DNA from: Dipteris shenzhenensis
Taxonomy: Eukaryota; Polypodiophyta; Polypodiopsida; Gleicheniales
Length of the DNA: 64,000 nucleotides
Direction: 5' to 3' (one strand)
Assembly: GCA_047967505.1 (NCBI GenBank)
Contig: CM106538.1
Part shown: in pieces, positions 45,286 to 57,317 of the stretch
Position numbering within the stretch: the stretch's first letter is position 1
Layout of the letters: every line of letters begins with the position of its first letter
Program-made: the position numbers and the translations under genes
The notes under the pieces: model-generated
Database searches by the model: none
What the model saw: only the letters and a program-made list of their open reading frames with translations
Told to the model about the DNA's origin: nothing

Positions 45286-48200
45286 TCAATCCCAATTCAT
45301 GCACACACCAAGCAGGTCTCTGAACTTGCGCAGCTTCTCTGCGCCCAATGCTTTCATGAATATGTCAGCTACCTGATCCTCTGTGCTGACATAAACTAGA
45401 TCAATAAGACCTAGTAAAACCTTCTCCTGCACATAGTGATAATGCACCTCAATGTGCTTTGTTGTAGCATGAAAGACTGGGTTCTTTGCCAAGTGTATGC
45501 TGCTCATGTTGTCACAATAAATGACAACTGGCCCATCTGTAGACTAATGCATATCATAGAGTAGCTTATGCAACCAAGCTACCTCACATGCAGCCATTGT
45601 TGCACCCCTGTACTTAGCCTCTGTGCTCGACAAGGCAACTGTAGGTTGTTTCTTGCTGCTCCAAGTGACTGCAGCACTCCCAAAAGAGAACACATATCCA
45701 CTGGTAGATCGTCTATCAAAAATACTACTAGCCCAATCAGCATCAGTGTATCCATGCAACTGTATCTGAACCCCAGCCTCATAAAATAGTCCATACTGCA
45801 ATGTGGACTTCACATACTTGAGTATGCGTCTAGCTGCATCCAAATGCGGTTTCCTTGGAGCCTGCATAAACTGACTTACCAACCCAACAACATAGCTCAA
45901 ATCTGGCTTGGTAATAGTCATGTAAATCAAACTTCCTACTATGCATCTGTACATAGTAGGGTCTTCCAGAAGCTCACCTGCATCTACGCTCAGCTTCACA
46001 TTCTGCTCCAAAGGAACTGAAATAGGCTTACAGCCTATCATCCATATTTGGACAGCATGTCCAATCCATAGTGCCTCTGCAAGAGCTGTATCCCACTTGG
46101 TGATCTAATCACCTCAATGCCCAAGAAATAACACAGCTCTCCCAAATCCTTCATCTCAAACTTCTGCCTCAATAGCATTTTCACATGAAGGATATCTTCA
46201 TCACTATCACCTGTGATGATCAAATCATCAACATAAATGACAAGCAACATAATCCCTTTCTCTGTTTTTCTCACATAGAGTGAGAAATCTGCCTTGGAAA
46301 TCTGAAAGCCAATAGTGACAAGATACTATCCTATCTTGTCAGACCATGCTCTAGGTGCTTGCTTCAAGCCATACAAGGCTTTCTTTAACCTGCAAACAAA
46401 CTCAGGATGAATAGCATGAACATAACCTGCTGGCTGCTCCATAAAGACCTCTTCTTGCAAATCACCATGCAAGAAGGCATTCTTTACATCCATCTGATGT
46501 AAAGACCATCCTTTTGATGCAGCCATAGCAATGGCTGCTCTTACGGTTGCCATCCTTGCAACCGGGCTAAAAGTTTCTTCATAATCAATGCCATATGTCT
46601 GTGCATACCCCTTGACAACTAATCTTGCCTTGTATCTATTCACAGAACCATCTGCATTGTGCTTGATCTTATAAACCCACTTACAGCCAATTGCATTCTT
46701 GTCTTTAGGCAAAGGCACCAATTCCCATGTAGCATTAGCATCCAAGGCATCCATTTCTTCATCCATGGCTTTCTCCCATTTTTCATTTCCCATGGCTTGC
46801 TCAAAAGAAGTGGGTTTTGGTTCCTGTATCACTTTGACCATATAGGCATAGTGAATGGCTGTAAATCCATCATATTTCAGCCTATCCACAGGATACCTAA
46901 CCCTGGTAGACCTGCGCAAAATAGGCTCACTTCCAGGTGCTCTCAAAACATCCCTGGTCTTCCTTACTCCAGGTGTAACAACAGAAGGAATACCCAACTC
47001 ATCATCAATGCTCTGTTCTGAGCCACTGGATTCACCATCCACATAAGAGTGACCTGCATTCACATCAAACATGGGCTGATCTACCTTCTCTTTTCCTTTT
47101 CATGATACCTACATACCACTCTCTGCATTGCTTTGAGGAGATTCTCCTGATCTCAATCTGCCTGTCCATGGCGAAGTATGTGAACCACTACTAGAGGACA
47201 CTCCAGGTCCACTAATATTTTGTGATTGCTGTTGTGAATTCTGTGCAGCATTACCATTTTGTGCATCTACATCAATCATTACATTTACTGGTTTATACCA
47301 GCTGCTCATCTCATAAAAAACAACAACTCTGCTCACTGTGAACTTTCGTGTAGAAGGGTTATAGCATCTATACCCTTTCTGCTACAGAGAATCACCAATA
47401 AAGACGCACTTCTCAGCTTTTGGATCCAACTTGGACCTCAACTCATCTGGCACATGGACATAGGCAATGCAACCAAAAATTTTCAAATGAGAAATATCTG
47501 GTTTCCTACCAGTATACATCTCCTCTGGCGTCATGCCATGTATTGCTGCAGTGGGAGTCCTGTTCATTATATAAACTGCTGTAGCAACTGCTTCAGCCCA
47601 ATAATAATCTGGTAGATTTTTTTCATTTAGCATAGCCCGAGATACCTCTCCAATATGCCTGTTTTTCCTTTCTGCAATTCCATTTTGCTGTGGGGTATGA
47701 CTGCATGAATATTGCTGCTTTATACCATGCTCCTGCTAGAACCTTGCAAACTCATTTGAGAGGTACTCTCCCCCTCCATCTGACCTTAGGCATTTTATTT
47801 GCAGGCTTGTTTCTTTTTCAACCATAGCTTTGAAAGCTTTGAAGTGCCCAAACACTTCACTTTTCTTTTTCATAAAATACACCCAAAGTTTTCTGCTGAA
47901 GTCATCAATAAATGTGACAAAATAGTGACAGCCTCCAATAGATGTAGCTTTAGTAGTCCACTCATCAGAGTGGATTAATTCCAATGGCTTTTTACTCTCT
48001 TGAGCATGCCTAGGAAAAGGTTTCCTTGCCTGTTTCCCAAATTGACAGGCTTCACAAACCTTGTGCATTTCTGCAACCTTGAATTTAGGCAATCCTGCAA
48101 CAATATTTTGGGCTTGCATTGATTTAAGTCATTGTATATGAACATGACCAATGCGTTTGTGCCAGATATCAATATCTGCAACTACACCGGTCCCATGTGC

Positions 48201-49016
48201 AAACATTGCTGCACTCAATTCAAGCATGTCTACATCCAACGTAAACATCCTGCCCTTCTTCTTTCCTTTTGCTATCAAGCGACCATTATTTTTCATATCC
48301 TCAACAAAGCATCCATGAGGATTAAATCTGACCTGCAAGCCCTGCTCAACCATGTGACCAACAGAAACCAGGTTCTTGGTGATGTTCGGGACATGAAATA
48401 CATCAGACAAGTATTTCTTTTTCCCATCCTCCATAGACAAAGGAATTTTGCCAATCTGCACAATAGGATGTGCAGTATCATCACGAGTCTCCACAAATCC
48501 TGGTTTTTCCATTTTCCTTGCATCCTGCATCCATTCAGCATGACCTGTCATGTGGTTTGACGCACCTGAGTTAACATACCACACATCATTGCTTTCTTCT
48601 GCACTTGTCACAGAATTTGTCATATGCTGTACCATAAACAAATGCTCATTTCTGTCATCACCCTGTCTACTAGAGGATGCATAATTGCCTTGTTGCAATT
48701 TTCCATTCATAATGCCATTCTGCTTTTTGTAGCAGTCTTTAGCCATATGCCCCATTTTACCACAATAGTAGCATTCAACATTGTTGTTTGCATTTTGGCC
48801 TCTCTGCCATCCACCACGACCTCTTTGGCTCCCCCTGCCTCTAGAGTTACCACGTCCTCCTGCATAGGACTGGTTTTCTTGTGTTTGCTGCATATTTTGA
48901 TTTCTACCACGGCCTGCAAATCGGCCTCCTCTACCTCTGCCTCTACCTTTGCCAACATTTGAGTAGAAGACAGTTTCTTTTGAAGTTCCTGCTGAAGAAG
49001 ATGCACCACCATTTCT
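45286..49016 (-). pseudogene. Copia-4 pol: zinc knuckle, protease, integrase, RT, RNase H
   Basis: In order: an RGRG-rich basic stretch; CYYCGKMGHMAKDC zinc knuckle (48732-48773); protease WYVNSGASNHMTGH, in which the catalytic Asp is Asn (codon 48570-48572); integrase WHKRIGHVHIQ ... [91 protein letters not shown] (46224-46235); RNase [48 protein letters not shown]; stop at 45286-45288. Premature stops are TGA at 48129 and 47100 and TAG at 47736, 47382, 47109, 46326 and 45544. There is one frameshift near 46040. The protease change would block processing even without the stops. Confidence 0.93.
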
Positions 49017-49598
49017 CTACTCTTCAGAAATAAGAAGAGCAATCAACTCCTCAAAATCAGGAAATTTTTCACGGACGGCAATGGATATCCGGAACTGTGC
49101 ATAATCCTTTCCTAGACCATTCAAGGTCACAGAAACTAAATCGTCATCATCCACTAGCGACCCAATGGAAGCAAGTGCATCGGCAATTTTCTTCACCTTC
49201 ATGTGGTAGTCATTGATGCTCATATTTTCTCTCTGCACATTGTGCAGCTCCTGCTTGAGCTGCATTTTCCTGGCTTGCGTATTTGTGCTGTACATTTTTG
49301 CCAAAGTATCCCATGCCTCCTTTGGCGTACTTGCATCCTGAATATGCACAATCATGGAGTCCGAAATACTGATAGACAGCCAGTACATAACTTTCCTGGC
49401 TCTCTCATGCCATCCTTTAAATGCCTGCATTTCCTGTTGATTGGGAACATTAGGAAGAACAGGTTCTTCTTCATTTCCTGTAATGAACTCCCAATAGCCT
49501 TTTCCCATAAGGAAATTCGTCATTCTAAACTTCCATGCTTGGAAGTTTTTCTTGTCAAGCTTTTCAGTGATTATCTGTGAAAGAGAATCAGATGCCAT
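49017..49598 (-). CDS. Copia-4 Gag ORF
   Basis: The likely start is ATG 49598 (MASDSLSQIITEKLDKKNF), with a possible upstream ATG at 49613. The frame has the copia gag signature: NFQAWKFRMTNFLMGKGYWEF, EAWDTLAKMYSTNTQARKMQLKQEL, SINDYHMKVKKIADALASIG, DLVSVTLNGLGKDYAQF and FPDFEELIALLISEE. It ends at TAG 49017-49019, but the same frame continues into pol. The TAG is probably one more point stop rather than a designed gag/pol boundary. About 194 residues are open. Confidence 0.85.
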   Translation of the reverse strand: MASDSLSQIITEKLDKKNFQAWKFRMTNFLMGKGYWEFITGNEEEPVLPNVPNQQEMQAFKGWHERARKVMYWLSISISDSMIVHIQDASTPKEAWDTLAKMYSTNTQARKMQLKQELHNVQRENMSINDYHMKVKKIADALASIGSLVDDDDLVSVTLNGLGKDYAQFRISIAVREKFPDFEELIALLISEE

Positions 49599-50130
49599 TA
49601 CAGAACACTGCAAAATATTCTGTCATTGCAAAAAACACAGCTTTTGCCTCACACGGGCAGATCTGCAAAACTGACGAAAGTGGTATTTCACCACACAGTC
49701 ACTTCCTAGTGACGATTTTGCATCAACAAGCAACAAGCATGATTTTGCAACTGCCAATATCTCTGCACATAGGCATACGATGCAATTTCTGTGGCAACTT
49801 TTCACCGACTAGCTGCGCAGTGGTCGCACAGCCAAAACAGGGCCTTTTTTTGAGTGTCTGCGAAGAACTTCCGCCTTCAAAATGGGCCCTGAAATGGCCT
49901 CGAATCAGAAAAATAAAGTCACTAAGGGCTTTGCCCTTATCCCGCAGCATATACTACGCTCTCGCCACACCGCAAAGGGCGTCTCAATCTGAGACAGTGC
50001 ACTCTTGCACTTCTGGCTGTGCTACCTGCAGAGATTTGCTCCCAAACTCAAAAAAGGAAAGCAACACTGGTCCTCTTACCAGGACACCACGAATTTGGTT
50101 TGCTTTCTTGAGCTCCTTACCACGAACAAG

Positions 50131-50142
50131 GCTCTGATACCA
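50131..50142 (-). promoter_or_regulatory. Copia-4 primer-binding site
   Basis: TGGTATCAGAGC on the minus strand directly abuts the 5' LTR and is complementary to initiator tRNA-Met. The 450 bp between here and gag hold no ORF with support. Confidence 0.93.
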
Positions 50143-50497
50143 TGTGAAGATAGTGGGAGAGAGGGAAGGAGTCTCACTTGCGGCTTTCTCACATGCACAA
50201 TGGGGGAATACACACAAAGGTGGAGGCTGAAAACAATTTTCCTCTTCTTAGTTGTGAAAGCCAAAAGAACTCTAGTACAAAGAAATAGAAGAACCCTATA
50301 TGTGGATCTCAAACCAAACTCAACTAACTAAGGTGGCTTACTAACTGAGCCACAAACTAGAGTAGATAAGGATAGCTATCATCCAGCTATTATTTGTGGG
50401 CGGTGTACCAACCGCATCTCCAGCTAACAAGTCGGTGACATAAACACACAACGGTCACCCTGGCATATCGCGAGTGGTGGAGCTCGATATCTCAACA
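50143..50497 (-). repeat. Copia-4 5' LTR
   Basis: It is 355 bp with the same ends as 44924-45272. It has two extra triplets (CTT near 50245, TGG near 50477), and the substitutions I see are all A/G or C/T. Confidence 0.94.
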
Positions 50498-51130
50498 GGC
50501 GCTACCTCCCAGCCGTGCACTCATGTGTGAGAAGCTTCAATGGCATGCTGTAAATAGTAGAGGATGGAGGCTGGATGCTAAGGAATCAGGGTTGCTGTAG
50601 CCAATGATGAATATGGGCTTCAGGGGCTTGCTCTTATATAGACACCAGTTGTAGTCGGTTAACCCCAATCGACCCAGTCCACCCAAAACGGCCGATTGGG
50701 GGTCGGAATAGGCCACTGACCACTCGATAGGACCGTGGTGCAGAATAGAGCAACTGAGCTATGGCCACCGTTCATGGCCCAGAGCCATCTGGGATCATCT
50801 GGGACTCCAAACGGGCCCTGCAACATGAGAGTGGGTTGCCTCGAGAAGTGCTCCATCTAGCCTCAGTACGGTCAGTCATGGGATGCCTTCCCACACTTGC
50901 ATGTAGCCTAGTTGGCTGTGTGCCAACTCTATTTGAAGCCATCCAGCCATCGGGACACACATGGCCCCCAGTTGGTGTCCAAAACAGGACCTACCGAATA
51001 ACCGAGCTACTCAAATGCCTTCTTCTCATATGGGGGGCTTACAAGTAGAGTTAGTTGGTTCCCTTATAGTTACACGAGAGTGGAGCATTGATATCTAACA
51101 CCCCCCCTCAATGTCCACCCGCAAGTGAAC

Positions 51131-53194
51131 TTACTTTTTTGGGCCAATGCCAAGTCGATGAAGATGCCTCTCCAGCAAGTCTCTTCCAAGAGCCTTTGTG
51201 AAGATGTCCGCAGCATTCTCTATAGTCAGACAGTACACCAAGTCGACCTCTCCATCCATGATGAGCTCACGTATAAAGTGATTGAATCTCAATGCGTTTT
51301 GTGTGAGCCTAGAACACAGAGTTCTTTGCAATTGCCATGCAACTCTGATTGTCACATTATAACTGCGTAGGCTTGTTTTGCATTGCACCCATGTCCCCTA
51401 AAATCCTCCTCAACCATACTGCCTCACAAGAAGCAAAACATGCTGATTTGTACTCAGCCTCGGTAGAAGAAAGAGCAATTGTAGGTTGCTTCTTGCTGAC
51501 CCATGACACAGCTCTAGATCCAAGTGAGAAATAGTAACCCATCATTGATCTCCTGCTATCCACGTCTCCTGCCCAATCGTGCCCAATCGGAGTCACAAAA
51601 TCTGGTCAAGTTGTTGCCCTTGGTATAGGTGATGCCATAATCAAGTGTGTCGCTGATGTATTTCAACACCCACATCCCTACCCTCTAATGGTTCTCCTGG
51701 GGCTTATTGGAAAACCTGCTTAGTATACCAGTCGCAAAGCTGATGTCCAGCCGCGTGTTACACAAGTAAATCAAACTGCCCACAAGCCTTCTATACTCCA
51801 CTTCGTCCACCAGTGGTGATGAATCCTCATTTGAGAGCTTCACGTCAACCTCCATGGGGGTGCCAACTGTTTTGCACTCAGCCATGCTAAATGCCTTTAG
51901 TATCTCTCCACAATACTTGAGCTGTGAAATGAAGATCTGTTTTGGCTCTTGCCAAACTTGAATCCCCAAACAGAAATGCATCAGTCCGAGGTCTATCATT
52001 TCAAACTCTCTTCCTAGCAAATGCTTTGTCTGTGAGATCTTCTCTTCATGGTTCCCTGTTATGACAAGGTCGTCCACATAAAGGACCATGATCATACACC
52101 TACCTCCTTCTCTATAGATATACAAATTTGCATCAGATGGGCTTCTCCTGAACCTGTTTTGCTATAAGTAGGCATCAATCCGCTGGTACCATGCTCGTGG
52201 GGCCTATTTTAGCTCGTAAAGTTCCTTCTTCAGTTTACAAACTTTACCTTTTGAATTGGGGATCACAAAACCTGGTGGTTGTTCCACATATACCTCTCCT
52301 TGAGATCTCCATTCAGAAATGCAAATTTTACATCCATATGAAACATGGGCCAACTTCCCTGTGCTGCTAAAGCCAAAACACTACGAATTGTGGTTAGTTG
52401 AGAGCTGTGGGAGCAAAGGTATCCTGATAATGAAAACCATGTACCTGTGTGAATCCTTTTGCCACGAGCTAAGTCTTGTACTTATCCAACGTGCCATCAG
52501 ACTTGTACTTGGTCTTGTACACCCACTTGGTGCCGATTACCTTGCATTTTGGTGGTCGATCCACAAGGTCCCAAGTGTTGTTCTTCATTATGGAGGCATA
52601 CTTCGATTGCATAGCCTCCATCCACCTATCATCACACAGTGCTTCTTCAAGACACTTGGGTTCTTCAGCACTGATCACCTCTATCATTAAAGCATAGGTG
52701 ACCAAGTGTTCCTGCGCCCTTCTTTGCTCCTCTAATCTCTTGGACCGGCGGATGGTTCCTCCTCAATGGCTGGAGGTTCTCTGCTCCAAAAGTTGCCGTT
52801 GTGGTTCTATAGGCTCTTCTTCCTCTTCTTTATCTTGAATCCTCCCAAGCACTGTTGGGGGAGCTCGGTCTGCTGTTGGCAGTTGTACTGGATGGATATC
52901 ATGGTCCTGGTTGTCTGGGAAGGAAGCATCCTCCTCCAATTGATGCGGATGTTCTGAGAAGACCACATTGCCACTTACTATTACCTTCTTGGTAACAGGA
53001 TTATAGAGACAGTAACCCTTTGCCTCTTCACTGTAGCCCAAGAAAATACATTTTTGGCTCTTCGGTTCCCATGTGGTCCTGTTAGCATCAGGGACATGCA
53101 CAAAATAGTCACAACCAAAGACTCTGAAATGTGCAACTGAAGGTTTCTTACCAGAAAAGGCCTGCAGTGGAGTCATCCCATTCACAGCCTTCAT
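51131..53194 (-). pseudogene. Copia-5 pol, part 2: RT and RNase H
   Basis: From 53194 the frame reads KAVNGMTPLQAFSGKKPSVAHF and VFGCDYFVHVP, the integrase C-terminus. After a TGA (52763) come LEEALCDDRWMEAMQSKY and WVYKTKYKSDGT. The palm region has a TAG (52204-52206) where copia has the Gln of LKQAPRAW, another TAG at 52162-52164, and YVDDLVITGN (52069-52080). RNase H has [22 protein letters not shown] and ends at 51131. Several frameshifts separate these blocks. Confidence 0.88.
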
Positions 53195-55101
53195 CTAGCT
53201 ATGATTTAGAATGTAAACTGCCGTGTTACATGCTTCAGCCCAGAAAGTCTTTGGCAAATCTTTCCCTTTCATCATACTCCTGCCCATTTCGCAGATGACG
53301 TGCATCTTGCGCTCTGCTACTCCATTTTGCAGTGGTGTATATGGCGGGGGTTTCTGCCTCTTGATCCCGTGACTTTTGCAGTAACTTTTGAATTCACTTG
53401 ATGTGAACTCACCACCTCTATCTGATCTCAACTTCTTCACCTTCCTCCCCATTTCTTTTGCGACCATTACATGCCATTCTTTGAACTTACTAAGAGCCTC
53501 ATCTTTAGTCCTCAGGAAGTATATCCACATCCTTCTACTGTAGTTGTCGATCAGCATCATGAAGTAGTAGGAACCACCCAAAGCTTCCGTCTCCATCTTT
53601 CCATAGAGGTCCGTGTGAACGAGCTCTAGAGGAGCCTTTGCCCTGCTGGCCTCTTTAGGAAAGGGCTGCCAATGCTGCTTGCCCATCATGCAAGCTTCAC
53701 ATACATTGGGCAGATCTGTAATTTCTAGTAGGTCTGCAATCATTCCACTTTTATGCATCTCCTTTAAAGAACTAAGGTTTAGATGACCAAACCTCTCATG
53801 CCACAGCTTAGTGATGCTCACATCAGCTCGAGCACTGAAAGCTGAGAGTTCGTAGATGTTGTTGCACCGTGTACCTTTACCAATGACCTTCCCTTGAAGA
53901 TCTAAAATATGTGCACCATTCTTATCGAATTGAACTTTGAGGTCCCGATCCGTGATCACAGAAATGGACAACAAGTTCCTCTTGATATCTGGCACATAAA
54001 GAACATCGGACAACTGTTTTTTACAACTCCATCTGACTTGAGAGCAATCGTACCTTTTCCTTTTGCTGGACATTTTGCATCATTGCCGACTACTACTAGG
54101 ATGTGATTCCCTACCGGATGTAGAGAGGTATACCAATCCTTTTGACTGGTCATGTGGCGCGATGCACCACTTTCTATAATCCAAGGTTCATCTACAGGTA
54201 CATGAACTGCCTCCATGCAAATCTCCTCAATATCTACGAACAACTCTATTGGTACCTTGTGCGTGCTATTGTTGGACTCTTTCTTTACTCCGTTCTTCTC
54301 ATCTGCAATCTTCTTCCGGCACTCATTCTGCTTGTGCCCTGCCTTGTTGCAATAGAAGCAATTGATCTTCTTCTTTCTCTTTTTATCATCAGAAGAAGAT
54401 GGGTTACCAGAGTCCTTACCCTTACCTTTCTTTGATCGAGCCGAGAAAGTCGAATCTTCTCCAGTCCTCATCTTTTGGTCAATGCATCTCCTCCAAAAGC
54501 ATTGTGCTGAAATCCTCAAAGTTGGGCAGATTTCTGTTCTATGTATTCAGTGCCATAACAAGACCGTCGTACTTTGGTGGGAGAATCCGTATGCACCTTC
54601 GTGCTAGATTCTCACTAGTGATGGTGATGCCAATTGCAGTCATCTAATCGTGCAGATTCTTCACCCTAGTGATGAATTTCTCTGCCATTTCAGACTCAGA
54701 CAGTTTCTCGTTCGCGAGTTGAGTCTCTAGATTTTGAATCCGCGTCTAATTCGTGGTCTCGTACTAATTTTTCAAGACCGTCCATGCCTCCTCCGTTGTG
54801 GTGACATGTTGAATTAACGCCATGATAGAATCACTTACACTGCAGACAATAGAACATAGTGCATCTGCATTTCTTCTTGTCCATGCGAGAATCTCATCCG
54901 CAATGGTACTATCTATTGTGCTGCATTGGCCGGATTCGTCGATCTTGAAACCGGCTTCACATCCACCCTAGTAGCAGTATCCCAAAGCTTGTATGCGCTT
55001 AGGATGATCTTCATATTGAACTTCCAAAGTGGATACTTAATGCCGTCCAACTTTTCGCTTTCGCCGAACGGTGGGATGCGCAGTCTTGCAGGCTGTGCCA
55101 T
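53195..55101 (-). pseudogene. Copia-5 gag, protease and integrase
   Basis: Gag starts MAQPARLRIPPFGESEKLDG (55101), with YPLWKFNMKIIL following; the middle of gag is frameshifted. The zinc knuckle is CFYCNKAGHKQNEC (54319-54360). The protease box reads WIIESGASRHMTSQ, where the catalytic Asp is Glu (54172-54174). Integrase is open from 54073 to 53195: LWHERFGHLNLSSL ... CEACMMGKQHW, LVHTDLYGKME, LIDNYSRRMWIYFL, RSDRGGEFTSSEF, TPLQNGVAERK and FWAEACNTAVYILNHS. It stops at TAG 53195-53197, and the frame carries on beyond. Confidence 0.88.
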
Positions 55102-55159
55102 CTCTCACAATCTGCTCACAAATAGAAACACACTACCAAATCTTCTTGCTAGAGCCCAA

Positions 55160-55171
55160 GCTTTGATACCA
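55160..55171 (-). promoter_or_regulatory. Copia-5 primer-binding site, one mismatch
   Basis: TGGTATCAAAGC on the minus strand differs from the standard TGGTATCAGAGC by one G-to-A change. It abuts the LTR end at 55172. Confidence 0.88.
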
Positions 55172-55600
55172 TGTAAGAAAACAATACAACGTCTATGCTC
55201 AATAGATAACAGGATGTCGTATGCAAGAGAGAAAAGCTGCTAGTATGGAGAATCAAAAGTTTGATTACTATAAACTTGATACAATAGATGGCGTTGCCTC
55301 CCAGCTGTGTGCTCCTGTGTGAGAATCTTCGATGGCATGCTGGAAATAGTAGAGGATGGAGGCTGGATGCTAAGGAATCAGGGTTTCTGTAGCCAGTGAT
55401 GAATATGGGCTTCACAGGCTTACTCTTATATAGCCACCAGTTTTAGACGGTTAGACCCAATTGGGAGACTGACCCAGTCTGCCCAAAATGGCCGATTGGG
55501 GGTCGGTCCCGAAATAGGCCACTGAGCACTCAATAGAACTGTGGCACAAAATAGAGCAATTGACCTATTGTTGCCATTCGGCCCAGAGCCATTCGGGATA
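55172..55600 (-). repeat. Copia-5 5' LTR, truncated
   Basis: It is homologous to 44801-44923 plus 50498-50790, then ends abruptly near 55600 after a CCCAGAGCCATTCGGGAT stretch. The remaining roughly 300 bp of the LTR are absent. Confidence 0.85.
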
Positions 55601-55604
55601 TCCA

Positions 55605-57317
55605 TTGAGTATGGTCAATAACGATGATATAAGAGCTACTGGAATTGCATTGCTAACTATGGGCCGGGCTTTAAGCCACCTTCTTACCACACATTGTGCA
55701 CGTCATTGTTAGATAAGCCATATGCAAAAGAGAAAGAGCACATAAATCATAGCATTTTCGAGCAACTGCACAACACCGGATGCACAATTGTCTCAGACGA
55801 GTGGACAAGCATAAAATGCCATGCTTTATTGAATGTGATGGTTATATCACCACGTGGGGAGGCCTTCCACACATCGATTGATGCCTCACGTGTAAAGAAG
55901 TCAGGGACATATGGCTGGTGTGTTATCCAAGGTTATAAGAGAATTAGGCCTTGAAAAGGTTGTTCAGGTTGTCATGGATAATGCTAAGAATTGTAAAAAG
56001 GTGGGAAGAATATTGCAAAGGGAGTATAACAATTTATATGCATTGGCGTATTGTACACATACTTTAAATCTTGCATTGAAAGATTGGTACAAACAAGTGC
56101 CATGGCTCAAAGAGATTGTTTGTGAGGCTCAAGACATCGTCAAGTTAGTATGATCGAAGCAACGTCTCGAAGCAATCTTTATGTCTCTTGATGGTTCTAC
56201 CATGTTGCAATTGCCAACAACCATGAGATTTGCCACGTACTTCTACACTTTGCAATCTCTAGTGAAAAATAGGAGTTTTCTTATAGAGACTTTTCATTGT
56301 GATGCATTTGAACGATGGATGTCAGAGTTGACCAGATAGGGCAACAAAGGAGAAAATGCATGACCTGAAAGAAACATTGGGATCCCCTACATTATGGAAA
56401 CGGTTTGAGGATGCCGCTAATGCTATGAAACTTGTTTTATATGCGCTTAGGGCATTGGACTCAAAGTCTCCAGCAATCGGAAATACATGGATGCACTTTT
56501 GGAGTATTGAGCAAGCTCTTATTGCGAGGAACCCCCCTGCTCGTCCAGGCCAGAAGAATGACATAAGACCATTTAATGCTACAAAAAGCAAGGAATTATG
56601 GCAATTTTTAGGACACAATGGGAGCAAGCTCATAATCCATTGCATAGTGTTGGATACCTTTTAGACCCCGAGTGGTGGAATATGAAGCCCGAAGAGATCC
56701 CAATTGTTATGCATGACTTCCATAAGGTGGTGCAACATGATTATCCCCACAACCATGAGTTTGCAAAGTGTTGAAATGAGTTAGCCAAGTATTAACGCAA
56801 GGAGGGGTTGTTTGCATCGAGTGATGTTCAAGCATTGGTAGAAATTGCATCTGCTTGGAAATGGTGGATGATGAATGGTGGCACATGTGAGCTTCTACGC
56901 CCGATTGCCATGAGGGTTCTTTCTCAAACATGCTCAAACTCGGGCTCAGAAAGAAACTGGAGCCATTACAAGTACATTCATAGTACTTTACAAAATAGAC
57001 TTTTGGAGGATTAAGTTAGTATACATAATGCCAATCATAAAATCCTAGAAACATTAGGAGATGTCGGATATGAGGAGAAAGTTCCAAAATGGACCTACAA
57101 TATCCCGCCAGATGCTATACAACCTAAAGCAGTCCCATCATTGCAAATTCTAGAACCCCAAGAAGAGGATGAAACTGGGACTAATGGTGCAACATCCGAG
57201 GAAGATAGCGATGAGGAGGATGAATCTGATGAAGATGAAGGAAATAATATTCACCTGCCACATGGGTCTGAAGATGAGGACATTGATGATGAACATGATG
57301 AGGATAGTGACTCCTGA
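55605..57317 (+). pseudogene. hAT-family transposase (DUF659 type), decayed
   Basis: The plus strand carries IANYGPGFKPPSYHTLCTSLLD, then AKEKEHINHSIFEQL, GCTIVSDEWTSIK and ISPRGEAFHTSIDAS. In later frames come VVQVVMDNAKNCKKVGRILQ, YCTHTLNLALKDW, LLDPEWWNMKPEE, and the hAT dimerisation end MRVLSQTCSNSGSERNWS / YKYIHSTLQNRL (56808-57014). The order and motifs are those of plant hAT proteins with a DUF659 core. An acidic Asp/Glu-rich tail runs to TGA at 57315-57317. It is broken by frameshifts near 55930, 56345 and 56620 and by stops at 56151 and elsewhere. The N-terminal BED zinc finger is missing, cut off at the Copia-5 junction. No terminal inverted repeats were found. Confidence 0.85.

Larger units (their letters stand above)
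44924..50497 (-). mobile_element. Copia-4, Ty1/copia retrotransposon nested in a Copia-5 LTR
   Basis: The element is 5,574 bp, with LTRs of 349 and 355 bp that differ by about eight transitions and two 3-bp indels. The GGCGC target duplication is perfect (44919-44923, 50498-50502). The coding frame from gag at 49598 down to about 46040 stays in one register and is broken only by point stops, mostly TAG. This makes it the best-preserved coding copy in the window. It is younger than Copia-5 by nesting and older than Copia-2 by LTR divergence. Confidence 0.95.
44801..51100 (-). repeat. Copia-5 3' LTR, split by Copia-4
   Basis: Part 1 is 44801-44923 and part 2 is 50498-51100, joined at the GGCGC target site. 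Together they make about 721 bp, starting TGTAAGAAAAC and ending GATATCTAACA. A CCCCCCCTC polypurine tract follows at 51101. Confidence 0.9.
44801..55600 (-). mobile_element. Copia-5, old Ty1/copia retrotransposon interrupted by Copia-4
   Basis: The 3' LTR is 44801-51100, minus the Copia-4 insertion. Coding remains run from 55101 down to 51131. The 5' LTR starts at 55172 next to the primer-binding site, is homologous for about 430 bp and then stops near 55600, where hAT transposase sequence begins. The last roughly 300 bp of the outer LTR are thus missing, and no target duplication is found on that side (left flank CTCTT). LTRs differ at many sites. All enzyme genes contain stops or frameshifts. 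Confidence 0.88.

Noticed and set aside
49017-49019. TAG between gag and pol of Copia-4 as a designed readthrough signal
   Set aside because: Six or seven other point stops occur in the same frame, so this one is most simply another decay event. Copia elements usually have one gag-pol ORF.
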